A DNA stretch of 64,000 bases from Macrophomina tecta (Eukaryota; Ascomycota; Dothideomycetes; Botryosphaeriales; Botryosphaeriaceae). The stretch is from assembly GCA_024180945.1 (NCBI GenBank), contig JAKSGN010000033.1, positions 1,302,001 through 1,366,000 on the forward strand. The letters are read 5' to 3'. Both the position numbers and the translations under genes were made by a program. The notes below the pieces were generated by a model. The model worked only from the letters and a program-made list of their open reading frames with translations, had not been told where the DNA came from and searched no databases. How positions within the stretch are numbered: position 1 is the stretch's first letter; every line of letters starts with the position of its first letter. Below, piece by piece: positions 50,676 to 60,630 of this stretch.

Positions 50676-53634
50676 TTATGCCACATCCACAAACGCCCTC
50701 TTCTTCCTCCCCTTCGTCTTCTCCTCAACCACCTCCTCGACATCCTCCACCCTAACGACCTTCCCGCTCTCCGCCCTGCTCCCCACAAATTTCAACGCGG
50801 CCGCATTGAAACCCATCATGTCTTTCAGACCGCCCAACGTATCCCTCAAGTCTCCTCTCATTCCCTCGAGCAGCGTCTTCAGCTCCCTGCTCGCAACAAT
50901 CTGCCGCTGGTGTGTCCGCAGCATGAAGAACAGCACGCGGCAGACGAGCGGCACATTCCACTGCCGCTGGACCCACAGGCGGATGAACCTGAACAGGCCG
51001 GGCACGGCGCTAAAAGGCAGAACAAGGAGAGCGTCATGCAGGGACGCAGCGGGAATTTTCGCAATGGTGTTCAGCACATGGCGCTCGGCGGAGATGCCAC
51101 CGAGGGCCATAAAAAGGGGGTCGCGCTGCGGGGGCGCGATGTTGGCGGCGGGGTTGGCGGCCTTCTGGAGGCGCCACGCATCAACGACGTCGAGGTCGAC
51201 GAGGCCGAGCTCAAGGGCCTCCATTATGCGCTCGCCCGCGGTGAGAGTGGCGATCGTCTGCTTGGTGGCGGCGCCAACCTCCTCATCCTTGTCGCCGTCG
51301 GCGTTGTCGCCGTCGAGGTTGGCGGCGAGCGTGGATTCGTAGAGCTCCTCGAGCTCGCGCTCACGCTCTTCTTCCAGGAAGATGGGCTCGTCGCTCTGCG
51401 TCCACACGCGAATGCTCTTGTCGTGCGAGGCAGTCACGACGAAGTCGCCCGTTCTGCCGACGGCCATGGCCCAGATCTCGCCATGGTGCCCTTCGAGTTT
51501 CTGGATCTGCTCGAACTTGTCGCCGTCCCAGGTCTTGATGGTTCGGTCCTTGCTGGCGCTGAAGAAAAAGTGGTTCTCTTCTCTCGAGACAGGGTGGGGG
51601 ATGAAAGCTACTTGCATAATGCTGTCTGTGTGTGCGAAGAAAGCCTTATGACAGTCTCCAAAATCTAGACCCCAGAGACGCACGTTCTTGTCCGCACTGC
51701 AGGTTGCAATGAGTTTGCTGTCGGTTGATATCGACATGTTAAGAACAGGGAGTTTGTGGCCGTAAAGGTTCAGGAAGAGTTTCAGCGAATCAACGAAAAA
51801 CACTTTGACAGTGTTATCGAGGGTGGCTACTGCAAGAAGCCTGGAGTCGGGGGAGAAGCAGAGGCTTAGGATGTCGTCATTCACCTTCAGCGTCCGGGCA
51901 TGAACGAGCTTAAGCTTCGGTGTTGTCCGCTTCGTTCCAGGAATCTCCTCCTGCACGATCTCGAAGTTCCAGAATTTTGCTGTTTTGTCTGCACTGCCTG
52001 AGACCACAGACTTACCATCTGGATGGAGGTCCAGCGTCCATATTGCGCCTTCGTGTGCTTGGACAGTGTCGACGAGCTGTGATGAAGCAATGTCGAACAG
52101 CTCGAGCTCCCCGCTCTTGGTACCAACCACAACGATCTTGTCACCTGGTAGGAAGGCGCAGCATAACGCGTAGCCACACTCCAGGGTCCTCAAGCAGGTC
52201 TGCGTCCGGATATTCCAGATTTTGAGACTTCCACTCGAGGCAGATGCTAACATGCGGTCGTCGGAGCTCAGCGACAAAGCGCGCACATCAGACCTGTGTC
52301 CCGGAAGTTCAACGGAGTAGGACCGGGAGTATTCCGGCGGTTCGTCCTTGGAAGCCTTCTTCGTGCGTTCTTTGGTCGGTATGGTGTAGTCCTCGAGGAG
52401 GTTATTAGTAGTGGATACTATGAGCTGCAGCGCTTTTGAGCTCCCCCGCGCCCAGTCCACGGATCTGACCTTGCCTCCAGTGCGGACGATGACATAGGGA
52501 ACAAAAATGTCCCCAACGTTGGCTGTGGAGAGGTCTTCCTCGTCAGCATCCGCCATGTCCACATCAGCACCCTTCTCCTTCAGCTCCTTGAGCTTCTCCT
52601 TCCTCCTCCTCTTCTTTCTAGCTAGGCTTTTCTGCACCTCCTCATCCGACCTGATGCGCCACAATTCCGCAGCTTTCTCCGAACCATGGATGGCGATGTA
52701 GTCCATCTTAGGGTGGAAGCTGATGCCTATGGTCCTGTCCTTCCCAGAGCGATACAATGTGCCACGTTCCGACAAAAACTCTGCCTCCGCACTTTCGCCG
52801 ACCTGCCTGGCAAGCGTACGTAGACCTTCCTGGTCGATGGTCCACACCTTGATTTCGCCATCGTTGCCTGCCGTGATACAGCCGTTGCCATCCGGAGAGA
52901 GTCCCATGGCCCAACACTCGCCATTGGCCTGGGCAACGTGAGTCTCTATGCAGTGCTGTGTGTTGACATCCCAGATCTTGATCAGAGCATCCTTGCTTGT
53001 TGACAAGAGAAAGACTGGGCCTTCATCGCCGACGGCAGGGGCAGCAGCCTCATCTTCCGCATCGCCAGAAGCGGCGCCAAGCTGCAGGAATGCCAGGCCA
53101 GTAATCTGATCCTTGTGCCCACGCAGTTTGAAAAGGCCAACTTCAGCGACCAAATCCCACACGATAATGTCCGTATCCTTGGAACCGCTGGCTAGGCGCA
53201 CGCCGGAGTCGTCGAATGCGAGCGTAGTGATTGCCGACTTGTGGCCGTTGAAGCTGATGATCAGAGACGAGGAGCGAGAATCCCAGACGCGAATGCTGCC
53301 GTCTGCGTGGCCAACGGCGAAGACATCGGGATCGGTTTTGCTCTGGGCAATCTGGGTGGCTTCGGCGGAACAGGAGCTGTCGCGCCAGGTGCTAAGCAGC
53401 TCGCCCTTCTTCACATCCCAACAAAGGACCTCTTCGTTGGCGGCGACGTAGGCACGGCCGGCGCCAGTGCTGCGAGCTGCTGCGGCGGCGGCCTCGGGAG
53501 TCCAGACGACATTGGAGGTCGCAGAATTCACAACACCGAAGGTCTGCGAGTGCTCATACTTGCTGGTCTGGTTAGCCGGGAGCAGGCGACGCTGGGGACG
53601 GAGCTGGGAGGGCCTACACGTAGGACTTGACCAT
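50676..53634 (-). CDS. UTP12: Utp12/Dip2 (WDR3) small-subunit processome WD40 protein
   Basis: Exons on the minus strand are 53634-53618 (17 nt) and 53562-50676, giving 967 residues. The tiny first exon encodes MVKSYV and joins KYEHSQTFGVV, the conserved family start. The 55-nt intron has a GGCTAACC branch site. Utp12 belongs to the UTP-B subcomplex of the nucleolar small-subunit processome, which processes 18S pre-rRNA. The protein is a tandem pair of WD40 propellers; repeat cores such as GSIRVWD, TDIIVWD, ALIKIWD, GSLKIWN, KTAKFWN, NVRLWG and SIRVWT are visible. A Lys-rich insertion (KKRRRKEKLKELKEKG) occurs near residue 380. The last 200 residues contain the Utp12 helical domain (PLVCRVLFFMLRTHQRQI) and a basic tail (KGRKKRAFVDVA) likely to be nucleolar. 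The gene is divergent from ARPC2. Confidence 0.94.
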
Positions 53635-53864
53635 TTTGGGGGGGAATTGGTCGTGGGCTGCAGCTGGTCGCAACTTTTTCGAGGCGGCCGACTTTTTGGC
53701 GGCTGGCCAGCGGCGATCAGGCGCGGCCGAAGCCCCACGTTCTTGGCACCCGTAGGGCGGACCACGGCCTGACTGCTGCTGCTCCATCACCACCGCCCAT
53801 CCACCCCCCCCCGCGGAGCTCGCATCCCTCCACCTCCACCACCACACTCGCCCGCCCGCCCGCC
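53635..53864. promoter_or_regulatory. Bidirectional promoter, UTP12/ARPC2
   Basis: Only 230 bp separate the start codons of the divergent genes. The ARPC2 side is a C-rich pyrimidine tract (CTCCACCTCCACCACC). Both leaders must therefore be short. Confidence 0.5.
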
Positions 53865-55144
53865 ATGCTGCTCCTCGACTACCAGAACGTCCTCATCGAG
53901 TCGCTGCTCAACGACCGCTTCTCGGGGTACGCTCCTCCTGCCCAATGCCGCTGCCCCGAGCCCCCGGAGCACCCCCGCCAACTTCCATGTCCGCCCAGCT
54001 GTGTTACTGACGCTGCACCAGCGCCGCCCCCGTCTCCATCGACCAGATCGTCTCCGATTTCGACGGCGTGACCTTCCACATCTCCACCCCCGAATCCAAG
54101 TCCAAGATCGTCATCTCCATCGCCGTGCGCTGCTTCCAGGAGCTGCTCAAGTACGGAGCACAGGAGGTGCTGGAGCGCGAGTATGGCCCGTACATTGTGA
54201 CTCCGGAGTCCGGCTATGATTTCTCAATCCAGGTCGACCTCGAGAATCTGCCTGCCGAGCAAGGTACGGGCACCTCGGAGAACACGGCAATTGGGGGATG
54301 CTGTTGCTGACACACTGCTGCCTGCACAGAGGCCCGCGACGACCTGGTCCGCCGCATTTCGCTGCTGAAGCGCAACGCCATGGCCGCGCCTTTCGAGCAG
54401 GCCTTCGACGAGTTCGCCGCCCTGCAAGAGGAAGCGTCCAAGTACACCTCCGAGTCCGCCCCGGCCGGCGTTAAGGAGGGCGGCGAGGTCCGCGCTATCC
54501 ACTACCGCGAGGAGGAGGCTATCTACATTAAGGCGAGCTTCGACAGAGTCACGGTCATTTTCAGCACCGTGTTCAAGGAGGAGACGGACCGTATCTTTGG
54601 CAAGGTCTTCCTTCAGGTATGCTTGGACATGCTCGTGTGTGCTACGCGGGCGGAAATACTAAATCACCTGCCTAGGAATTCGTCGATGCGAGAAGGCGGG
54701 CAATCCAGAATGCGCCCCAGGTCCTGTTTAGAAACGACGCCCCGCTTGAGCTCCAGGGCCAGCCCGAGGTCGCTCAAGCCCAGAAGGGAGATGTTGGATA
54801 CATTACCTTTGGTATGATGTCATCGTCTTATATCTCCAATCCCTGATACTAATTCCTCCAGTCCTTTTCCCGAGGCACTTGACGCTCCAGCGCCGCTACG
54901 AGGTCATCTCTCATATCCAGACCTTCCGTGACTACTTCCACTATCACATCAAGGCTTCCAAGGCCTACATCCACTCGAGAATGCGGAGACGTACTGCCGA
55001 CTTCCTCCAGGGTACGTCAAGGAAAAAATCTATGGTCATTCTCGTATTCACTAACATATTGCAGTTCTGCGCAGAGCCAGGCCCGAGACGGAGGAGAAGG
55101 AGAGGAAGACGGCCAGTGGTCGTACCTTCAAGGTCAACTTCTAA
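53865..55144 (+). CDS. ARC35: Arp2/3 complex 34-kDa subunit (ARPC2/Arc35)
   Basis: Six exons (53865-53926, 54022-54263, 54330-54616, 54676-54811, 54862-55011, 55065-55144) encode 318 residues. ARPC2 and ARPC4 form the scaffold of the Arp2/3 complex, which nucleates branched actin at endocytic sites. The start MLLLDYQNVLIES is conserved, as are FDGVTFHIST, the strand REYGPYIV, and the C-terminal FPRHLTLQRRYEVISHIQTF and FRDYFHYHIKASKAYIHSRMR. These form the two-domain ARPC2 fold and the long C-terminal helix. The extreme C-terminus is Lys/Arg/Glu-rich and ends TFKVNF. All five introns are 50-95 nt with CTRAC-type branch sites, and every junction keeps frame. No unusual features were noted. Confidence 0.94.
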
Positions 55145-55687
55145 ACAAGATTACTACTGAATACCATGTACGGCAAGATATAGCAATGTGTCCCAGACGG
55201 GCTACAACAACATCACGATGCGCCGAGGTGCCTGTGCGCTGTAAGCGGACCATGACCTCACGGGCACAAAGTCTCTGCAAGACAAGAAAGTCTGAATCAC
55301 TGTAATGGGGGTCTTTAGGACGAGGAAGACGAAGAAGACAGACGGAAATGAATGCCAGCCTTCAGAATCGATCATTATCGTCTTGAGCGAGGCTCACCAA
55401 ATTGTCCTGTGAGCTGACTGGTCTAGATATTGCTTTATGATGAGAAACCAAAATTTTAGAGGAGAGCTCCTCAATCAACAAAAAAAAAGGGGGGGGGGGG
55501 AAAAAACAAAAAAACAAAAAGAGAGAGAGACAGAGAGAGGAGAAAAAAGCAACGTCCATCCTGCTATCCTAACACCTGATATCCCGGATTCCAGCCGTAC
55601 CATCGCGTTCTTAATCATCTCCGACAAGCCCACCGGAGTAGGGAAGCTTCCAACAAACGATCTAAATTGACGCCTTCCCTCGCAGCC
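55145..55687. other. Convergent 3' region with a purine tract
   Basis: The ARPC2 gene and the small minus-strand gene converge here. A purine-only tract near 55480-55545 (A8, G11, A/AC runs, GA repeats) dominates. No gene was recognised. Confidence 0.6.
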
Positions 55688-56081
55688 TCAGCCACTCCAG
55701 CTCATCCCGCCCACACCGCCTTTCGTCCTCCCTCCCAACCCTAGTCGCTTGTATTCCTCCTCCCTCTTCGCCTTCTCCGCCGCCTTCTCCGCCGCCCGCT
55801 CGGGCGTGTCTGGCTCACGGCTCATCTTCGCTTTGACGTGGTCTACGGCGGACGAGAGTTTGGATTTGTGCTTAGCGGATGCGCTTTAGAGAGAAGATTT
55901 AGCACAAGTAGCTAGCGGAGATGAGAAGGGGGGAGGGAGGGGGATTGTCCTACCTTTGTTGGCTTGTCTCCACTTGCTCAGTGTAGCGCGGGAGGGTGTC
56001 GATGGACTGGCAGGAGTAGAGGCTATCTTTTTCGGCCGCGTCTCTGGCTTTGGTGGTGGGTTGATGTTCGGTTTCGCTCAT
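55688..56081 (-). CDS. Small hydrophilic protein of unknown function (107 aa)
   Basis: Exons on the minus strand are 56081-55954 and 55883-55688. The 70-nt intron has a GTAGGA donor and an AAAG acceptor. I do not recognise the family. The protein starts MSETEHQPTTKARD. Its middle is charged (SKLSSAVDHVKAKMSREP, then ERAAEKAAEKAKREEEYKRLG, likely one helix), and it ends in a Gly-rich GGVGGMSWSG. There are no Cys pairs, no signal peptide and no membrane segment. The frame extends upstream to another ATG at 56327, which would give a hydrophobic N-terminal extension of 82 residues; I prefer the shorter form because the extension looks like a leader. The regular helix and the exon 2 ending reading to a clean stop support a real gene, but expression is unproven. 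Confidence 0.6.
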
Positions 56082-57803
56082 GGCCGTAGCTTGGGGAGAT
56101 GGAGCTGTCTCGCGGGAGGGGGAGGTGTGGTCGAGGGGGCGAGGCGTCAATGAGAGGCCGTAGGCGAGGCTGACTGCCAGGATGGGCAGCGGCGGCTGGT
56201 TTCTCAGCCTGGTGGGTTGGCTAGAAGTCGCTGAGAGGGGATGTGGTGGATTGTCTATTGCGAGAAGGCAAGTGGGGTGAAAGAAGACGGTGACGAGGTT
56301 TCCTGAAATGTTGCCTGAGCACTGCACAGTTTCTGTCCTCAGGTTACGGTGGCAACCAGACTGGGGCTTATATAGATGTTCCTACGAATAGACTTTCGTC
56401 CCACTTCCGGACATTGAGGCATCGGAAAAGAGTCATACCACGACCTCGTAACCTTACACCCCTGCTCACCTACCATTCCCTTTCCCTGCTGCTGACATGA
56501 CACCTACCGAATTCTCCAATGGGCGTTCCGGCCCGTGATGCCCGGAGCCGAAGGCGTGCACAATGGCGTCTGAGATTCCAAGGCAGCAGGATTCGACGCG
56601 CCAGCAGCGGCCCGTGACGAGCACAAGCGTCCACCGCCATCATAGGGGAATTAGGGAAGGCAAGGCCCACGACCAGATTCTCCCCGCAACACAGATAAGC
56701 AGCAACAAGAAGACGGAGAAAAAAAAAAAAAAAAGACGCATCACGCGCAGCGGCGAGGACTAGACACACATCGCCCGGCCTGTCCCCCAACCGCGATTAC
56801 CGCATCGGGCTAGCCGCGATGACGGGCGGTGGGGTGAAAGCCCTACACACTAGAACCACACCCCCCTCCTTCTCCGTCTCTGCCCGCTATACAATCCAAT
56901 GTCCGCAGTTTATTTTTGTTTTTCTAATTTCCCGCATGGTGCAAAACTTGTACCCCGCGCCCACTTTCGCCCGATCGGGCATGCGGATATATACAAGCCT
57001 ACCCGCCCCCACAAACCAGGCAACCCCATTCCTCAAACCCTGAGAGGCCATTCCCCTGCCAAGCTTCGCTCCCGAAGCTCGCTCGCCGCGAGGAAAGCGG
57101 ACCGCCGCAAAACGGCCTACAGGCAGCTCCATTTCGCGAGCTCTGATTGGCGCCGCGTAACGCAACCCCGACGAAGGAGGCGCGAGCCGACGCACGCTAC
57201 GCAGCCTCCTCCGCACGCAAGCCCCATCGGTCGCTTCTGCTTTGAGCATTTTGGTGGCATACATACAAGGCAGGCAGCAGGATACGCGTCGACGTCGTTT
57301 GTTGGTCGCAGGGGTGATTCGAGCGTGCGGGCGGGGGAGAGAAGGTAAGCGAAATGAGCCGTGGCAGTGCCAGAAAAGCCAGCGCATACATCACGGCACG
57401 TATGAATGTGCAGTCCCCTACAAAAAGGCATTGGGCGGCTGGTCAATGCGCAGTCCTGGCTGGACCCCCAGTTGTCTTCCAGTCGCCTTTCCTCCACCCA
57501 TACGCCCCAATTGCCTTGAAATTCTCGCAGATTGAAGGCAAAAAGCTGCAGAATCGAATTGAGTAGCTACTAGCTAGTCCCTGGTCGGTCCACCCTTCGC
57601 CTGAATCACGGCCAGGGGCCGTTCATGTCCGTTTAGAATGCAAGCCTCAGTCTTCCACCGTCAGTCGGTGTCAGGATGCGGTGCGGCTCAGGACGCGGTG
57701 GCCAGTTACGGGAAGGAAGGAAGGCAGGCATTGTGCCTAAGGTAGCTTAGCTAGCGTTGGAAGATCCTCGAACAACAATCAATCGTCATACAATCATCTC
57801 GTT
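56082..57803. other. Intergenic, no gene seen
   Basis: This stretch lies between the small unknown gene and the transposon relic. It contains an A run near 56718-56735 and a (GGAA)n run near 57715. Minus- and plus-strand frames of up to 166 codons near 56.9-57.4 kb overlap each other and contain no domain. The upstream part likely carries the promoter of the small minus-strand gene. Confidence 0.5.
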
Positions 57804-58324
57804 TCACCGCCCTTCCTTGGTGCATAGATCCGCATTCATCGCGGAACATGCCAGTCGGCCCCACTCCTGCATCAAGGCAGCCTCCAGCTGCTGCTTTGTT
57901 CTTAAGTACATGTCGCCTCTTAGTTAACCGGCGCTTCATGATCGCCCATAGGTTCTCAATCGGATTGAGGTCTGGACTCTATGGCGGCTAGTCTAAGCGT
58001 TGCATAAGCAGCGACTGCCTGTAACTAGCAGTCGCCTTTGAGGTGTGATAATGAGCATCATCCTCTGCCTAAACAGCGTCTCTATACTCGTGGGCTAGTT
58101 CCTCGTAGAAGGGAAGTGCGTGTTGATCAAGAATCAATTGGTCATATATCCGTGAGTCTATTCTTTATCCCTTAGGTAGGACTACTAGTGGACCCCTTTT
58201 TTAGGAAGGAAACAACACCCTAGACTAATACTAAACTGCGGCCCGACTTAAATGTTGGTTTACAGTATTTCTCCTTGAACGCTTGACCAAGTACCTCAGG
58301 TGGTGAGGATAGCTCAGTGATAAC
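57804..58324 (-). pseudogene. Tc1/mariner transposase, C-terminal half, decayed
   Basis: The minus strand reads KEKYCKPTFKSGRS, HYHTSKAT and SPDLNPIENLWAIMKRR. These match the DDE catalytic domain of fungal Tc1/mariner transposases, with the Asp-containing SPDLNPIENLW near the catalytic end. At least four in-frame stops occur, two where the family has Trp in DWPP-like and AVW-like contexts and one at the Gln before SPD. A one-base shift follows LKN, after which the frame continues as QLEAALMQEWGRL to a stop at 57804. This copy cannot encode active enzyme. The N-terminal half lies at 59633-60119, separated by an insertion. TG-to-TA and CA-to-TA changes suggest repeat-induced point mutation. 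Confidence 0.88.
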
Positions 58325-58533
58325 TTAGCTAGACCCTAAAGGGGTGGTTACATGTTCTTCTTCCTCCCTCCGCCCACTCTTCTTTTCTCTTTAGCTTAGA
58401 AACTTTGGTCGTAGAACTTCATGAGGTGCAGTTCGCCATACGCCACGGCATTCTTTTGGGTGGTAATCCTTCTCACCACGCCCTGCGAGCAATCATCTCC
58501 AAACTGCCACATGTCTTTCTTTTCTGGGTATTT

Positions 58534-58554
58534 GGGGGGGGGGGGGGGGGGGGG
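58534..58554. repeat. G(21) homopolymer
   Basis: Twenty-one consecutive G residues occur inside the decayed transposon. On the minus strand they read as a polyproline run. The tract could form a G-quadruplex and is a likely sequencing or assembly weak point. Confidence 0.9.
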
Positions 58555-58747
58555 CGAGTAATCCTGCGCTGTGGCCTTCGGGGGCGCCATATCGGAATCT
58601 CTGCTCAGGTTTGAATCAGTTGAAAGTGAGGAGGTACGCGGCTCAGGCCGCTGGAAGAGTAGAGCTCGGCCTTGTTTCGTGGTGTGGAGAAGGTCCTCGA
58701 GGGGTTCCGACTCGCTGCGATGGTCTCCTTCGGCGCCGGTCGACGAA

Positions 58748-58781
58748 CCTCCAGCACCTCCTCCCTCCGCATCCTGTCAAC
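58748..58781. repeat. 34-bp direct repeat, copy 1
   Basis: This 34-bp segment recurs at 59458-59491 with four mismatches, all transitions. Both copies contain the reverse complement of the putative gag start (ATG CGG AGG GAG GAG). Transition-only divergence fits C-to-T decay of duplicated DNA. Confidence 0.75.
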
Positions 58782-59457
58782 TTCTAGCACCAGGAACGAA
58801 CGTGAGAAAGCCGGACGAGCCGCACGGTCAGCGGGCTATAGACTAGCGGTAGAATATTCCCTTAACACCTTCAGAAGTCGGGTTCTAGGAAACAGGCGTT
58901 AGCGCCCGCATTTTATAACGATACACTTATATGATTAGAATCCTTGGCACTAATCCAACCACTAGATTAATCTAATAGCACGATTAATCTCAACTCTATC
59001 GTGATCCTTAGATTATCATCACTTTCCTATAGGATATAGATACACTCGTTAGATAGTTCTTTGACCCTCGTGGTTGTTAAGGCGCCGTGCTGAAACGAAA
59101 GAAAAGCAAAGTGAAAACAAGTCTAATTGTAATGTCTGTTGTTGAGTAGTCGTACTCGCTGGAAGAAAGTAGCTAGCTATGGCTGCCAAGGTGCTAAGCC
59201 TGCTCCTGCCTTAACAGTGGTCAACTCATCTCAGCAAGCCAATACCCTATTAGAAGTGACAGGCCCTTCGTACCAGAGTGCACCTAGCAAGGATCCGCAT
59301 CTGGGCGGATGCTTGCCGTAACTGCACGATGGAACGAGTAGAGTCTGAACGATTGTTGATTGATAATTCTGGGAAAGCTACCTAGCTAGTGCCTATTGCC
59401 TTTCTTCCCACTGGAAGGTCCATGGGCGTCTGCCTTCCCTCGCCTGGGGAGGGCTTC

Positions 59458-59491
59458 CCTCCAGCGCCTCCTCCCTCCGCATTCTATCAGC
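59458..59491. repeat. 34-bp direct repeat, copy 2
   Basis: This is the partner of 58748-58781, in the same orientation about 710 bp away. See that entry for the comparison. It lies next to the LTR-like segment. Confidence 0.75.
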
Positions 59492-59503
59492 ACTCGTTAA
59501 TCA

Positions 59504-59632
59504 CGTAACACCCCAGCTACTACTATCTTTACTCAAGCCCTCACCCCATCTCTTATCCTTTAAGGTAAACCCTTACGACCGATAGACCTCCTAGGTAACT
59601 CCGAAGCCTAGTGGAAGGGACCCGTCGTTACA
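59504..59632 (-). repeat. LTR-like segment, TGTAAC...GTTACG
   Basis: On the minus strand the segment begins TGTAACGACGGG exactly where the mariner frame breaks and ends GGGGTGTTACG. The near-perfect inverted ends (TGTAAC/GTTACG) resemble a short LTR. The right-hand partner was not found, so it may be a solo LTR or the remnant of a larger element. Confidence 0.5.
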
Positions 59633-60119
59633 TCGGCACCTGACTTATAGGTAGCTTCATCTAACCAGGTAAATAGCTGTAAGTTAACTAGGTCTAAATG
59701 GAGCATTTTTCTAGCAAATAATAAGCGCTTTTATATTGTCCCTCGTTAATTAACGGCTTATTCCTTATCTTACGTGCGCGGAGGCCGGTTTTCTTAAGGT
59801 ATTTGCATGTTGTGTTAACATGCATGCGGCAAGTTAACTTTCCCAGAGTCGACAAGCAGTCGAATGAGTCGAATGGACTATTAGTAATATAGCGTACCAG
59901 CTGGCGTTTATCTCGTTTAGGTGGCCGGCCGGTTGGCTTTACAACAGCAGAAGGGTCCTCTAGCTTGCCCCGTACCTGTTTCATAATCGAACTAATAGTC
60001 GACTTGGGTATGTCCAAAAATGAAGCAATAGTCCGCGTACTGTTATTACGGCAGTGGAGGAACCACACGGTAGCTCGTGTGGTTTCTGGCCACTGCCTTC
60101 CGTCGGTCTTCAGTTTCAC
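59633..60119 (-). pseudogene. Tc1/mariner transposase, N-terminal half
   Basis: The minus strand encodes a Tc3-type helix-turn-helix region: RTIASFLDIPKSTISSIM, then TGRPPKRDKRQLVRYI and LRARKIRNKPLINEGQ. It stays open for about 140 codons from a GTG at 60119 (the true start may be upstream). A frameshift follows near 59694, then a catalytic-type motif LDEATYKSG just before the insertion breaks the frame. The HTH part has no stops, whereas the distal half has several, so decay is uneven. Terminal inverted repeats were not recognised. The C-terminal half is at 57804-58324. Confidence 0.85.
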
Positions 60120-60630
60120 AGTCGTTTGGTGACTGATAGTAAACTAGGTTTCGACTGGTGGTGGGTGAAAGGGAGCTAATACACTAAGCAAGAGCCTCAC
60201 CTTCTTCCCTGTTAACTTTACCAACCGGTCAATCGGGCAAATTCGGCCGTCTCCTTCACTCGGCTCTGGAGGAAAGCGTTGCGTTCTTCCATGTTAAATA
60301 ATTGAGCAATGCATACACTCCTGGCGGGAGCTCCGTGTGGAGGTGACTTTCCGGCATAGAAGTCACAATCAGAATGATCGGAGGCAAACTTGATCAAATC
60401 AGTACAATTGTCTTATCTCTTCCACTTCCCCAGCGGAATATCATCTTTATCCACATTTTACCGACGCATCTCCACCCATTTCAAGAAATTCAGGGCATGT
60501 AGGAAAGCAATAGACCCGCAAAAGGCAATGATCCACCGAGAAGAAAAGGAACTACAATAGAGAATTTTCCGCTGAACTTATACGTTGAGACCAAGGAAAA
60601 GGGAAAAGCGATGAGAAAGCTTGGAGTGCT
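60120..60630. other. Between mariner relic and CPA2 stop
   Basis: This region probably holds the 5' end of the mariner element and the 3' untranslated region of CPA2 (minus strand). A shared AT-rich composition continues to about 60,540. No terminal inverted repeat or gene was recognised. Confidence 0.5.

Larger units (their letters stand above)
58325..59632 (-). mobile_element. Decayed LTR-retroelement-like insertion inside the mariner
   Basis: This AT-rich, stop-rich 1.3 kb splits the mariner transposase. On the minus strand it begins with a 129-bp segment bounded by TGTAAC and GTTACG, like a short LTR. Soon after comes an ATG frame reading MRREEALEG, which could be a gag start. A second, diverged copy of that start (MRREEVLEV) lies at 58772. 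Between them is heavily decayed DNA with GATTAATC palindromes. There is a run of 21 G at 58534-58554. No reverse transcriptase or integrase motif survives, and I could not find a target-site duplication, so the class assignment is tentative. Confidence 0.55.

Noticed and set aside
56082..56327. Upstream in-frame ATG that would extend the 107-residue protein by 82 residues
   Set aside because: The extension has leader-like composition with no motif. The inner ATG gives the compact charged protein, so the extension was noted but not used.
58300..58330. tRNA A-box-like string (ATAGCTCAGTGATAAC)
   Set aside because: No matching B-box or cloverleaf follows, and the string belongs to the mariner transposase region on the other strand.
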